Positions 54,701 through 64,000 of a stretch of 64,000 nt of DNA are shown piece by piece. The position numbers and the translations under genes are program-made. This DNA is from Gymnogyps californianus (Eukaryota > Chordata > Aves > Accipitriformes > Cathartidae): assembly GCF_018139145.2 (NCBI RefSeq), contig NC_059471.1:205053494-205117493 (forward strand). Direction: 5' to 3'. A model generated the notes under the pieces. That model saw nothing but the letters and a program-made list of their open reading frames with translations. It did no database searches and was not told the DNA's origin. Position 1 is the stretch's first letter. The number at the start of each line of letters is the position of its first letter.

Positions 54701-56980
54701 GAATTTCTACTTTTTCCTACTTTAGATTGTGCTTCAGTTACTGCCCAAGACAATGAGTATCTCGCTCTGACACAGCTTATGTCAACAGAATAAATTAAAC
54801 TTTGTGAAAAAGATATTAATTCTACACTTTAGAGATCTAAACAAAATACTGATAAACTTCAGTTGCATAGAAGGTTAAACCCTTCATCAAGAGAAGTTTT
54901 ATGATCAGGTTAGTTGAGCTGTCCTGCCTATGATTAATGCATACACTGTCTCCAAGGGAAAGACACCACTGCAGATACAATTCGTGAAATACTAACTGTG
55001 CGATTCTAATTAAGATATAGGTTGTTGCATTAAGCAGATTAAGCTACATTAAGGAACTTATCCTTCCAAGTGGTTAATGAAATGGTATACCCCAAAAATT
55101 TCTTCAATAAAAAATGATTCTGTTTCAGCTGTTACATTTCACTGTGAGAAAACAAAATGCACTGACCCCAAAATAACCCCACTTTGCTATCCCTCAGTAT
55201 CTGTGACTCTCTGCAGTACAAAGAAGCTCCCAAATCTTTTTTATTTCCATACACAGCAGGCAATATATAGGGCCATTCTGAGTAGTAAAAATGCCAGGAA
55301 TGCATGCCACTGAAGAAAATAAAATTATTAAAACTCCCTTTCTTAAGACTAGGTGCCAAGCAAAAAACTCTTACCTCATGCACAGATGGCTAGAACCTTC
55401 CCGTTAGTAACTTCTGGCCTCCAACTCCTGCAGGATCCTAACGTCAGTCCTCTAAGCATATTAGCACGTCTGGGGTGTATTAGGAGTCAGAGAGATCTCT
55501 GTTCTGGGTTTACACAACTATTTGAGCACAGATGTCCCGTTGGGACTTTTCCTCAGTTTAAATGCATTTGTGTGCCTAAGACATTGAAAGATCAAAACCT
55601 ACCAAAGCAGCAGGACCAGACTGAGATCTTAGTTGGCTCATGGGAATACTGAAACAGGAAATTAGTTTAAAATTCTGGTTCTGTTGAAGAGCACCTCTGA
55701 AGTTGAATTTTCTCATGTTGTACACAACGGCGTGGCAGAGTAGGTGATAGGTGCTGATATACACTTCTAGCGGCGTCAGAAATTACTTGAACAACCATAT
55801 CATCCTTCACCAGTTGTTACACCAGAAAAGAGATGTTTCCCTTTCAAATTGAAAACTGCATGGTGCACAGACACCAGTTGTCTTTACTTAAAGCTTCCAA
55901 ATGTTGACATCTGTATTTTTAGTACAGACAAAATGCATTTACTGAAGCAGAACCTCCTTTTGCAGCACTGGTGACATACAAACTACTTCCAAATGACATG
56001 TGGAGGCAGGTCTGCCTACCAGGAGATACTCAGATGAAGCGTAGGATGAGCATCCCAAATCTGCTACTGTTGGCAATCAGTTACTGCCAGCCTGGAGGCA
56101 CCTATCTGATGGCTTACACAAATTTCTATACATAGGCACTAATTATCACTAACTGTTAATGGGCATTGATCAGAGCTATGGAGAGCAGCTTTAGCATCTA
56201 ACTCATTTAGTAGGTCTTAGATTCCATAAAGTAACAGTAGAAATAACTTCAATCAATATAGATTTGTGTTTGCTAATGTATGAGTAAAAGTCATTGCTAC
56301 TGCAAGGCCAGCTTAGCATTAGACATACTGATAGGAGATTAAATGATCAGGAAATGTCAGGTGAGAAAAGCCAGAAGTAAGAAATAAATTAGGATTTTCC
56401 ACTGGCAAAGGTCAGCAAATCTGCCTGACCATAAGCAGCCAATACATACCTGTCTTCCTTGTACAGAACAAGGTAACTTGGTTGTATTATCCTTCCTCTA
56501 CCTTACAGAGACTAAGAGAATGATAAGATTAATGATAAGAAGAGTAAGGCTCATGTTTCTAGCCTCCCAAGACCTACCTTGAGAACTTGGCCTCTGAACA
56601 TGGGTAAGATATCTTCACTAATAAACTGGACATTCATTCCTGAGCTTCAAGATAAAATGTACATAAATGTGTTGTTGGAGCTCCAGATAGTCTTAGATTT
56701 TATATTGCTGCTATATATGATTTTTTTTTTCATATCACGGCTGCATAGCTTTGTCCTTGATCTTCCATTGTATTATGTGCTTAAGGAGGTAAGGAAAGAT
56801 CAAAAAACCCACATATTTATTTCTGAGAACCTAGTTTCTCTGGATTGGGTGCCTCAAAATCCCTCATTTCCCAGCCCATCGGCTGGGGTCGCCTGTGAAC
56901 TACTCACAGGGGGTGAGGCGATGGTTGTAATCCAGTACGTCAAGAAACTTGGGCATGAGTTTTAACTTCCTAACGTAGGG
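51750..56980. other. Intergenic DNA, no gene seen
   Basis: Short reading frames occur on both strands. One minus-strand segment (55132-55331) follows a fair acceptor (TTTTCTTCAG) and lies near a good donor (GAG|GTAAGA at about 55376), but no continuous spliced frame could be built. No repeat family was recognised. Confidence 0.4.
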
Positions 56981-56989
56981 GAAATGACC

Positions 56990-58420
56990 ATGGGGACGGA
57001 CACAGGGGCCTGCGAGGTGGGCTGCCCTGCGGCAGGGTGGCCGACGGCCATGTGTGGCCTCACTGGGGCGCCGCACCCCCCCGGTGATGGCGGCACTGCT
57101 TCAGGTTCCTGGGAAAACTGAGTCTAGGAAACTTTTCACCGCAGCACCAGGTGGTCAGAGCATGCTCGTACTCCCAAACGGGACTGCGGGCAGCGTTTAC
57201 CAACCATCGGAGCCGGCCAGGAGCAGAACCAAGGCTTTCCCGAGCACTTCGGCCTCCAGCGGCAGCGACGTACTGACAGCCCTGACGCTGCCCCGCCATG
57301 GCTCCGGGCCCGAGGGCGCCCGGCCGCCACGGCTCCCTCAGCGCCGGCCCTCCCCCGCCGCCATCTTGCTAACGCGCCGCCAGGCGGCCTGCCGCCGCGA
57401 GCCCGCGCACCCCCGCGGCCGGCGGGGCCCCGCTAGGCGCGGGAACGCCGCCGCGCCATGGTGAGGAGCAGGGCGCTGTGGAGCTGCTGCCTGCAGCTCG
57501 CCGCGCTGCCTTCAGCGGCGGGCTGGTCAGGTGGGAAGCCGCAGCCGTTCAACGGCTCCTGCTGGAGAGCTGCGGAGCCGCCGCGGAGGGGGTGGAGCGG
57601 CACCATGGAGGAGGAGGAGGAGGACGAGACTCCTCAGGGGCAGCAGCAGCCCGGGAGGTGAGCGGCTCTCCGGCGGCAGGCAACGCGCCGGGGGCGGGGG
57701 TCTCTGCCCCCGCGCCTTCCTGTGGGCAGGGAGGGACCGAGCCGAGCCGAGCGGCGGCTCCCGCACCGTGCCCGTCCGGAGGAGAGGCACCTGCCCGACC
57801 TGCTGCCTTCAAAGCCCGGCTGGCAGCCGGGGAAGGAGGAGCCGGAGCAGCGCGGCGCTGCGCACCTGCTCCGAGCGCGGCAGCGGGGCTTGCTAGACAT
57901 ACGGTACCGGGGTCCCGCCGAGTGAGTGTGGCGGGGCTGGGGGGGACGGGGACCGGGCTGAGCCGCTGCAGGAGGCGGTGGGGAGCGGGGCTGAGGCGCG
58001 GAGCCCCGCCGGCGGCAGCGGGGCAGAGCGAGTGCGGGCGTCCGCTCGGAAAAGTTAGGCGGTGGGCGAGGTGCCTGGGGCCGCCGAGCCCGGGCTCCTG
58101 GCCGGAGAGGAGTTGTATAACCCGGCTCTCTCCTGCGCTGTCTCGGCCCCTGAGGTAGGTGTAGGCTGTCTGCGGCGTCGGTGCTGCCGCAGCGCGGGAA
58201 TCGGACTGCCCCTGCCCGGGGAGCGGGCGGGTCGCCCCCGAAAGGTGCCGGGGTGGTTAGTGACAGATCCCGGCTAGCGCCGGCTCCAAAACCAGGTGGG
58301 ACGGGGAGATCCTTTCACACCGGTGGAAGAAATCCTGGAAGAAAAAGTCCTACCTTCCCCCGCCCTCCCAGCGGCAAGGCTTTCGTTTCCCGTAAATTGA
58401 CAGCAATTTTACTGTCCGTG
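56990..58420. promoter_or_regulatory. CpG island, promoter of an unidentified plus-strand gene (NAPEPLD by synteny)
   Basis: An abrupt rise in GC and CpG density marks a third island. It contains a YY1-type GCCGCCATCTTG at 57357-57368 and good plus-strand donors after 57657 (GGGAG|GTGAGC) and about 57921 (CCGA|GTGAGT). In human 7q22 the next gene after PMPCB, transcribed in the direction equivalent to plus here, is NAPEPLD. That assignment rests on remembered gene order only. Confidence 0.6.
57458..57657 (+). CDS. Candidate first exon of the gene at the third CpG island (NAPEPLD expected here)
   Basis: An ATG in strong context (GCGCCATGG) opens a frame that stays open for 66 codons up to the donor GGGAG|GTGAGC; the stop TGA would only be met across the donor. 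The encoded stretch includes a polyacidic run (MEEEEEDETPQ) after a second ATG at 57605. It has no similarity that I recognise. In known NAPEPLD genes the coding region starts in a later exon, as I recall, so this may simply be 5' UTR sequence that happens to be open. No later coding exon was found up to 64000. Confidence 0.3.
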
Positions 58421-58429
58421 CTGCAGTAG

Positions 58430-61400
58430 CGCTCAGAAAGAAACAAGTTATATAATCGCCTATATACAAAAAAAATACTCTTCATGGTATTGACGGTTTA
58501 GTGAATGTTTTCCTTTGAAGAGGAGACGCGAACAGATGTTTATCGCGAGCGTTTTTCTTGCGTTGTGTAGTGCGAAGTGGAAGATATTAACAAAGTCATT
58601 TAATGTAATTAGTTCAGTCAAATAATCTCAATGATCGGCAATTATCTCTAGTCAGGATTTAGGGAAAGTATTTGTTGAATGTCTTGACGGCATGCAGTTA
58701 AGTTCATATTAAACTTCTGCAGAAATGGTTTTTCTAGTGATGATTATGATTTCTTACTCTTCTATTTGCTAAATGAAGCAAGTTTTCAGTTTTAAAGGAA
58801 AGTATGTAGGTATTTTTTCTTTATTTTTCAAACTACACCGACTAAAGTGACATCAAAAAGTAAAGATAGTGTCAGGAAAATCACTTCTGTTTTCTGGCAA
58901 AAGACCCTTGAAAAGAGTTATGTATTAATTCATAGTAGCAGCTTTATCAGTTAATAAAGTAGGAAGCCTGATTCATTTTATAGGTAAGATTTTCAGCAAG
59001 ACAAGAAGAAATAAGATTTTTATCTTGTTAATGCAAGAATTATTGCAACAGTTGCTTTAGCAATGCCCAAAATGATCTGAAATTGAAATACCTATTATAA
59101 AAAGATAATGGGAATTTTGACTGCCTGGAGATTGGAAAGCCCTGTCTGATGCACTCACTGTGATGGAGAGGACATGTTCAGGAGAGGAGGAAGTAAGGGA
59201 TGACAGTGAAACTGTTCAAAGATAAATAACAGTTAATTTGGCTTCAGCTTGGCCCAAATCAAGAGATCTGCAGCCTATTTAAAAGGAAGCAATCCATTAT
59301 TATTATTACTATTTTCTTCACTTGTAGATTTGAGGAATTACCTCAGCAGAAATCTGCTATTTCCTCAGCCTTTATAAGCTCAAGATTGAACCAAAGCTGC
59401 TAATTCTCCATTCAGAAATAGCTTTTAAGTTCTTTTCTGCAAATGGGAAGGCAACTGTTTTGTCTGTGATGAGAAAAATGTAAATGCTGCCATATTAATT
59501 AGTGCCTTTATATGTAACACCTGCTGTGAAATTATTTTTTCCTTTCGTCACATCTGTGAATCCCTTCCTGATCTCACTTTAATTTTTTTCAGTCAATTGC
59601 TGTAAGTATGTAGCTTGCAGTATGCTCTAGCACTGTAATCAGAATCCTACTTCTAATATATTCAGAGCCAGGACCATGGTAAATCACTTGGTCATCTTGT
59701 GTCTAAATGCAGCTTGGAGTAAAAAGGATTTTTCTGTAAACCAGACATTGCACTTGGTTTGAATGTTCTTAGAAAATCTAGGAAAGAAGTTACATGTTAT
59801 TTACTGTTTGCATGTAATATCTTACTTAGTATTTAGCAGCTGTATCAAGAAGGGGTGATTTGGGTTTGAATAGCATACAACTATACCCAAGCAGATAAAC
59901 CTTACAAAGCTGTTCAGCAAAGACAATCGGGCATTACCAAGTGACACTATGAAAACACTTTGCTGCCATTGTGTCCCTACTGAGAAAACCAAGGTTTCAT
60001 AAGATGTTGTGTGAGTGAAAAGTCAAGTAGTAAGGAATGTATATCAAGATGTATATCAAGAGATTTTTCTTGTGTAAGACCTGTTACCATGGTTGGAGCT
60101 GGTAGTGCTACTGTCTGCTGAGTAAGGCTTATGATAAGATTTCAGTTTTTATTGCTTATAATATTTGGAAATAGTTTCGGTTGTTTAGGCAGAAATCTCC
60201 CATGCTGTGGACTGGTTTTTGAGGGAGGGTTTAGGTGAGGTTCAGCTGTTTCTGATAATGAGATTGTGGCAATAGCAAGTTGTTTATGTGTGTCTATTTA
60301 GGTGTGTTTACATGAAACACTTTGTCTCCTTAAAACACCTACATATTGAGGATGGTGCCTCAAAATTAGTAGATGGCTCACATTTGTGTTGGAAATGTGC
60401 CTTGACTCTTCCATAAGAAAAAACCCGCCGAACCAAACAACTTTTAATATTAACACTTTTGTTGTTGATTAACAGCCAAAGCACTCTGCATTTCATTTAG
60501 AGTACATGAAGAGACATCATAATCCAGAGTCGTGGAGATAGAGGATAAGGCTGGTTATGTATAGCAAAAAAGGTAGTCATGAAAAATGTTAACGTTTTGT
60601 GACGTTTCCTTGGGTATTTGTGTTTTGCTGTGTCTGGTGTTCTACCACTTGGAATTTCTTTTAGTGGCTGTGTTTCAGTTAAAGAACTATAAGGATGCTG
60701 TATCACATATGCTTTCTGGCTTTCCAGTATGAAGTTTTGGAGATTTGAAACTTTTATATTTGGAAAGGCTGATGACCTTCTAGCTTAACTCATGTGAAAA
60801 ATGGTCTTTGAACAGTTGCATTCAAGAAAAGCATATTTTTCAACAAAGAAAAACTTCTAATTTCCTTATCTTAACCGACCTGGAATTGATTTGTTTGGAT
60901 TTCAATAAATTTGAAGTGAAATGTTATAAATAGTTCTATAAATTCCATATATCTATGGGGTGTATGTACATACATACACAGAGGAAGAGAGAGAATGTTG
61001 TTGGAACAAGCAAAAGTTGAGCTTATCTTGAAATTGAAGTAGATTTAGAAAGAATTTAGGGAAATATTTTTGTATTGCAGAGAAATGACATTGGGTCCTA
61101 TGTGCTTGGACTTTGAAGAGAGGGAATCAGATAGACAAGCATTTAAATATGTATATAAACAAAATTATATGACTGTCTATTAACTTAAAAATAAAAACTA
61201 GTTTAGTGCTTGGGCGTTGCTGCACTTCCTGGACAACTGAGGTTTTATAGGGTTTTAAAGGATTATTCTCGGTGTGAGTGTAGAGAAAGTTTGCATAGGA
61301 GTTTGTTCCTTTCTGGCATGGAGAGAAAAGGAAAACGAAAATTAAAGGGCTTAGTAAATGAGGTGGAGATAGCAATTGCACAGTTGCAGACATAAAAGTG

Positions 61401-62060
61401 CAAGAGTTGATTATAAATTAACTGCTTCAGATCCTGCTTTGCCACGTGGATCCTATGGACCAAGGTTTTAACATGATTTCTATGCACTTTTATGGAAACA
61501 GTTCTTACCTTGCCTCTATGGCCATGTGCCACAAAGGAAATCAGATTTCTACCATAGTATGTTCAAGTGGAGCCTTAGTTTCATTATGTGTAGTAGTATT
61601 TATTTTTAGTCATATCTAATTGACATAAGATGTTAGATGGGAAACCTTTACCCTCAGGATGGAGTGCAAGCTTGTAATATTTTAAAACTTCATTTTAGTT
61701 AAGAAAAACTTGTGCTAACAGCTTCAACATTACATAATAACTTAAAATACTAAACCCAAGATGCATAGGCTGGTAATGCATGGGAGTGGCTAAAGTGTTT
61801 ATGAATGCTAAACTTTAAAATTTGGTTGTTTTTTCTAACAGTAAGCCCCATCCTGGAAAGGTTTGCCTCTGTTATTAACTGTAGTCACATCAGTAGACCA
61901 ACGGAAGCTAATGAACTATTCATTTGCATAAATACTTACAGGAGTGGAGGTGGTGCCAGAACACTAAAGTTCGGGTCCAGATCCTGCAGCTGGGTTGTTA
62001 CAAGTTTCATGTTTGCTCTTTTGGAAAAGCTCTATTGAAATTCTGTACAAGTGTGGAGGG
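58430..62060. other. Intron-like DNA downstream of the third CpG island, no exon seen
   Basis: AT-rich sequence with short reading frames only. Small simple repeats are present, such as (TTA)n near 59300 and TACA/TGTA repeats near 60960. An acceptor-like TTTTCTAACAG at about 61841 is not followed by a recognisable coding exon. Confidence 0.45.
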
Positions 62061-62063
62061 CAT

Positions 62064-62659
62064 TGTCGTGGTTTAACCCCAGCCAGCAGCTAAGCACCAC
62101 GCAGCCGCTCCCTCACTCCCCCCGCCGCTCCCAGTGGGATGGGGAGGAGAATCAGGAAAGAAGGTAAAACTCAAGGGTTGAGATAAGAATGGTTTAATAA
62201 CTAAAGTAAAATATAGTGCTAACAATAATAATGAAATATAATAATAGTAATGAAAAGGAATATAGCAAAAAAAAAAAGGGGGGGGGGGGGGGGGAGAAAA
62301 AAACCCAGTGATGCACAATGCAATTGCTCACCACCCACTGACCGATGCCCGAGCAGTGATCCGCGCCTCCTGGCCGGTTCCCCGCAGTTTACATACTAGG
62401 CATGACGTTCCATGGTATGGAATACCCCTTTGGCTAGTTCGGGTCAGCTGTCCTGGCTGTGCTCCCTCCCAGCTTCTTGCACACCTGCTTGCTGGCAGGG
62501 CATGGGAAACTGAAAAATCCTGAACTTAAGATAAGCGCTACTTAGCAACAACTAAAACATCAGCATGTTATCAACATTATTCTCACACTAAATCCAAAAC
62601 ACAGCACTGTACCAGCCACCAAGAAGAAAATTAACTCTATCTGAGCTGAAACCAGGACA
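62064..62659 (-). mobile_element. Solo LTR (avian ERV family), copy C, inverted
   Basis: On the plus strand it runs TGTCGTGGTTTAACCCC to AAACCAGGACA, so its sense is minus. The flanking 5-mers GGCAT (62059-62063) and GCCAT (62660-62664) are a near-perfect target duplication with one difference. It is very similar to copy B throughout, including the (ATT)-rich block. It contains a homopolymer compound of A11 (62267-62277) then G17 (62278-62294). No internal retroviral sequence is adjacent. Confidence 0.88.
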
Positions 62660-62669
62660 GCCATCCATG

Positions 62670-64000
62670 GAGATTATCGTTGCTGTTGGAATCCATGGTT
62701 TATCTGCCCAGCTGTGTGCATGTGCTATCTTCTCTTATTTTTCTGTTGAGTTTAAAAATTGTCTGCTTTTGATTTGTGATCCAGTTATTGTTATGCGTAC
62801 CATAACACAGCTGTAATGCACAAACCTTGCTTCCGTATGTTGTCAGCCTGAGTCCTGCAGAGCAGGTAAGAAAACTTTCATTCCAGCTCTTGTGTCTTCA
62901 ACATTCTTCCCTATACATTACATAGTCATATGAAATTAGTTGTTTAGGGAGAGCAAAGGAAAGCACTTTCCGTTCTGGTGTAGGGAAAATTGACTCGTGC
63001 TTTCCTTTGGTGACTGCTTCAGCAATAGCACAGAATTACACTGCTGTTGTGCTTAATCATAATGATAGTCTAGGCTGCTCTTTTAAATGTGATGGCCACA
63101 TGCCAACTTTTGGATGCTTTTCTTCAAGACTGCAGTAAAAGATGAGGGTAGAGAGGGAAATAACTTATTTTAATAGGCCTGTATATCTAAAGAAATTGGC
63201 TACTGGGTCTGTCATCTCTGTTACTATGCGTGGCCCCTATGGACAACTACTGTCATATCAGGGATCATAACCTAAAGAGAATATGCATGTAACAGAAAAC
63301 TTCTGTAATATTAGATACAGTTCATAAACATGTTTGGGGATTACAAAGTGCTCATATTGGACAGGCACAGTCAGCTAGGGTGCCTAGAAACAAAGGGAAA
63401 ATAGTTACGTATTGTCCTGGTTCCAGGAAGAGGCATCTTTATGCAGTTGATGCAATGCCCATAGCTGATCAGATTTAACCCAGGGTTGAGAAATAGCTGG
63501 CTCCAGGTACTACTGATGGACCTGACCCTAAAGCCTATTTGCATTTGTATCCAGAGGCATATAAGAGTGTAGCTGATAGGCACTCATAATGGCTATTAAT
63601 ACCTTTCTGTTGGTTTAGTTCCCCTAACGAATGCTAGGAAAGTAGAGGTCGGAATGTGTAGTAATGGGAGTGGGCTGCCTTTTGGGTGGTAGGTAGCTAT
63701 TGAATTTGCTTGGTTATAATATGAAACATCACTCTTGGAGGAGGCAGACAGAGAGTTTAAGCAGCATCAGTACTAAATGTGAATGAAACCTTGGATAGGG
63801 AATAGATTGAAAATGAAATATATTAAGGGTAGGGGGAATCGTTGAACCTAACTTGGTGGTGTATGTAACTGAGCTACACTGAGTGAATTCTAAATGGAGG
63901 GTATTTAATGAATTACTTTTTTTATAGCAGCACTGGCATAAGTAGGTTTTGTTTACAACAGTATTTTCCTGTTCTCACCCTTCCCTGTCCTAGCCAGTTT
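62670..64000. other. No gene or repeat recognised
   Basis: AT-rich sequence with no long reading frame, no CpG island and no familiar repeat. It probably lies inside the first intron of the gene starting at the third CpG island, or is intergenic. Confidence 0.4.

Noticed and set aside
55132..55383. Possible minus-strand exon with acceptor TTTTCTTCAG and a nearby GAG|GTAAGA donor
   Set aside because: The segment upstream of the donor has stops in the usable frames and no donor ends the downstream segment convincingly, so no spliced frame could be made.
57478..58158. 226-codon plus-strand frame in the third CpG island
   Set aside because: It crosses two good splice donors and has low-complexity Ala/Gly/Arg composition; a chance frame in a CpG island is more likely.

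Overview
The window looks like nuclear DNA of a bird. The genes have many short exons in long introns with GT-AG junctions. The interspersed repeats are truncated CR1 LINE 3' ends plus solo LTRs of an avian ERV family (ends TGTCCTGGTTTC...CCACGACA, 5-bp target duplications). The promoters are compact CpG islands. The gene order PSMC2-DNAJC2-PMPCB matches human 7q22 from memory. The species cannot be named from sequence alone.

Layout. (1) 1-8930, minus strand: PSMC2 (26S proteasome base ATPase RPT1). Ten complete coding exons and part of an eleventh are present; the 3' end runs off the window. (2) About 8170-9740: a CpG island acting as divergent promoter for PSMC2 and DNAJC2, whose start codons are 513 bp apart. 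(3) 9444-27992, plus strand: DNAJC2 (MPP11/ZRF1), complete in 17 coding exons, 619 codons; one solo LTR lies in intron 4. (4) 28215-37295, minus strand: PMPCB (beta subunit of mitochondrial processing peptidase), complete in 13 coding exons, 486 codons; a CR1 sits in intron 1. DNAJC2 and PMPCB converge with only 222 bp between stop codons. (5) 37.3-57 kb: a repeat-rich interval with CR1 fragments, an (ATGGA)11 tract and a second solo LTR. It also holds an unrecognised chain of minus-strand exon-like ORFs at 40.5-42.5 kb whose splice phases agree at two of three junctions. (6) About 56990-58420: a third CpG island with a good plus-strand first-exon candidate (ATG 57458, donor after 57657). By synteny this is where the NAPEPLD promoter is expected, but no diagnostic NAPEPLD coding exon is in the window. 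(7) 58.4-64 kb: intron-like or intergenic DNA with a third solo LTR inverted relative to the second.

The three recognised genes all serve protein quality control: degradation (PSMC2), nascent-chain folding and chromatin (DNAJC2), and mitochondrial presequence removal (PMPCB). They are physically linked by one divergent promoter and one convergent 3' end. No strong candidate for a wholly new system was found. The least explained item is the exon chain at 40.5-42.5 kb.
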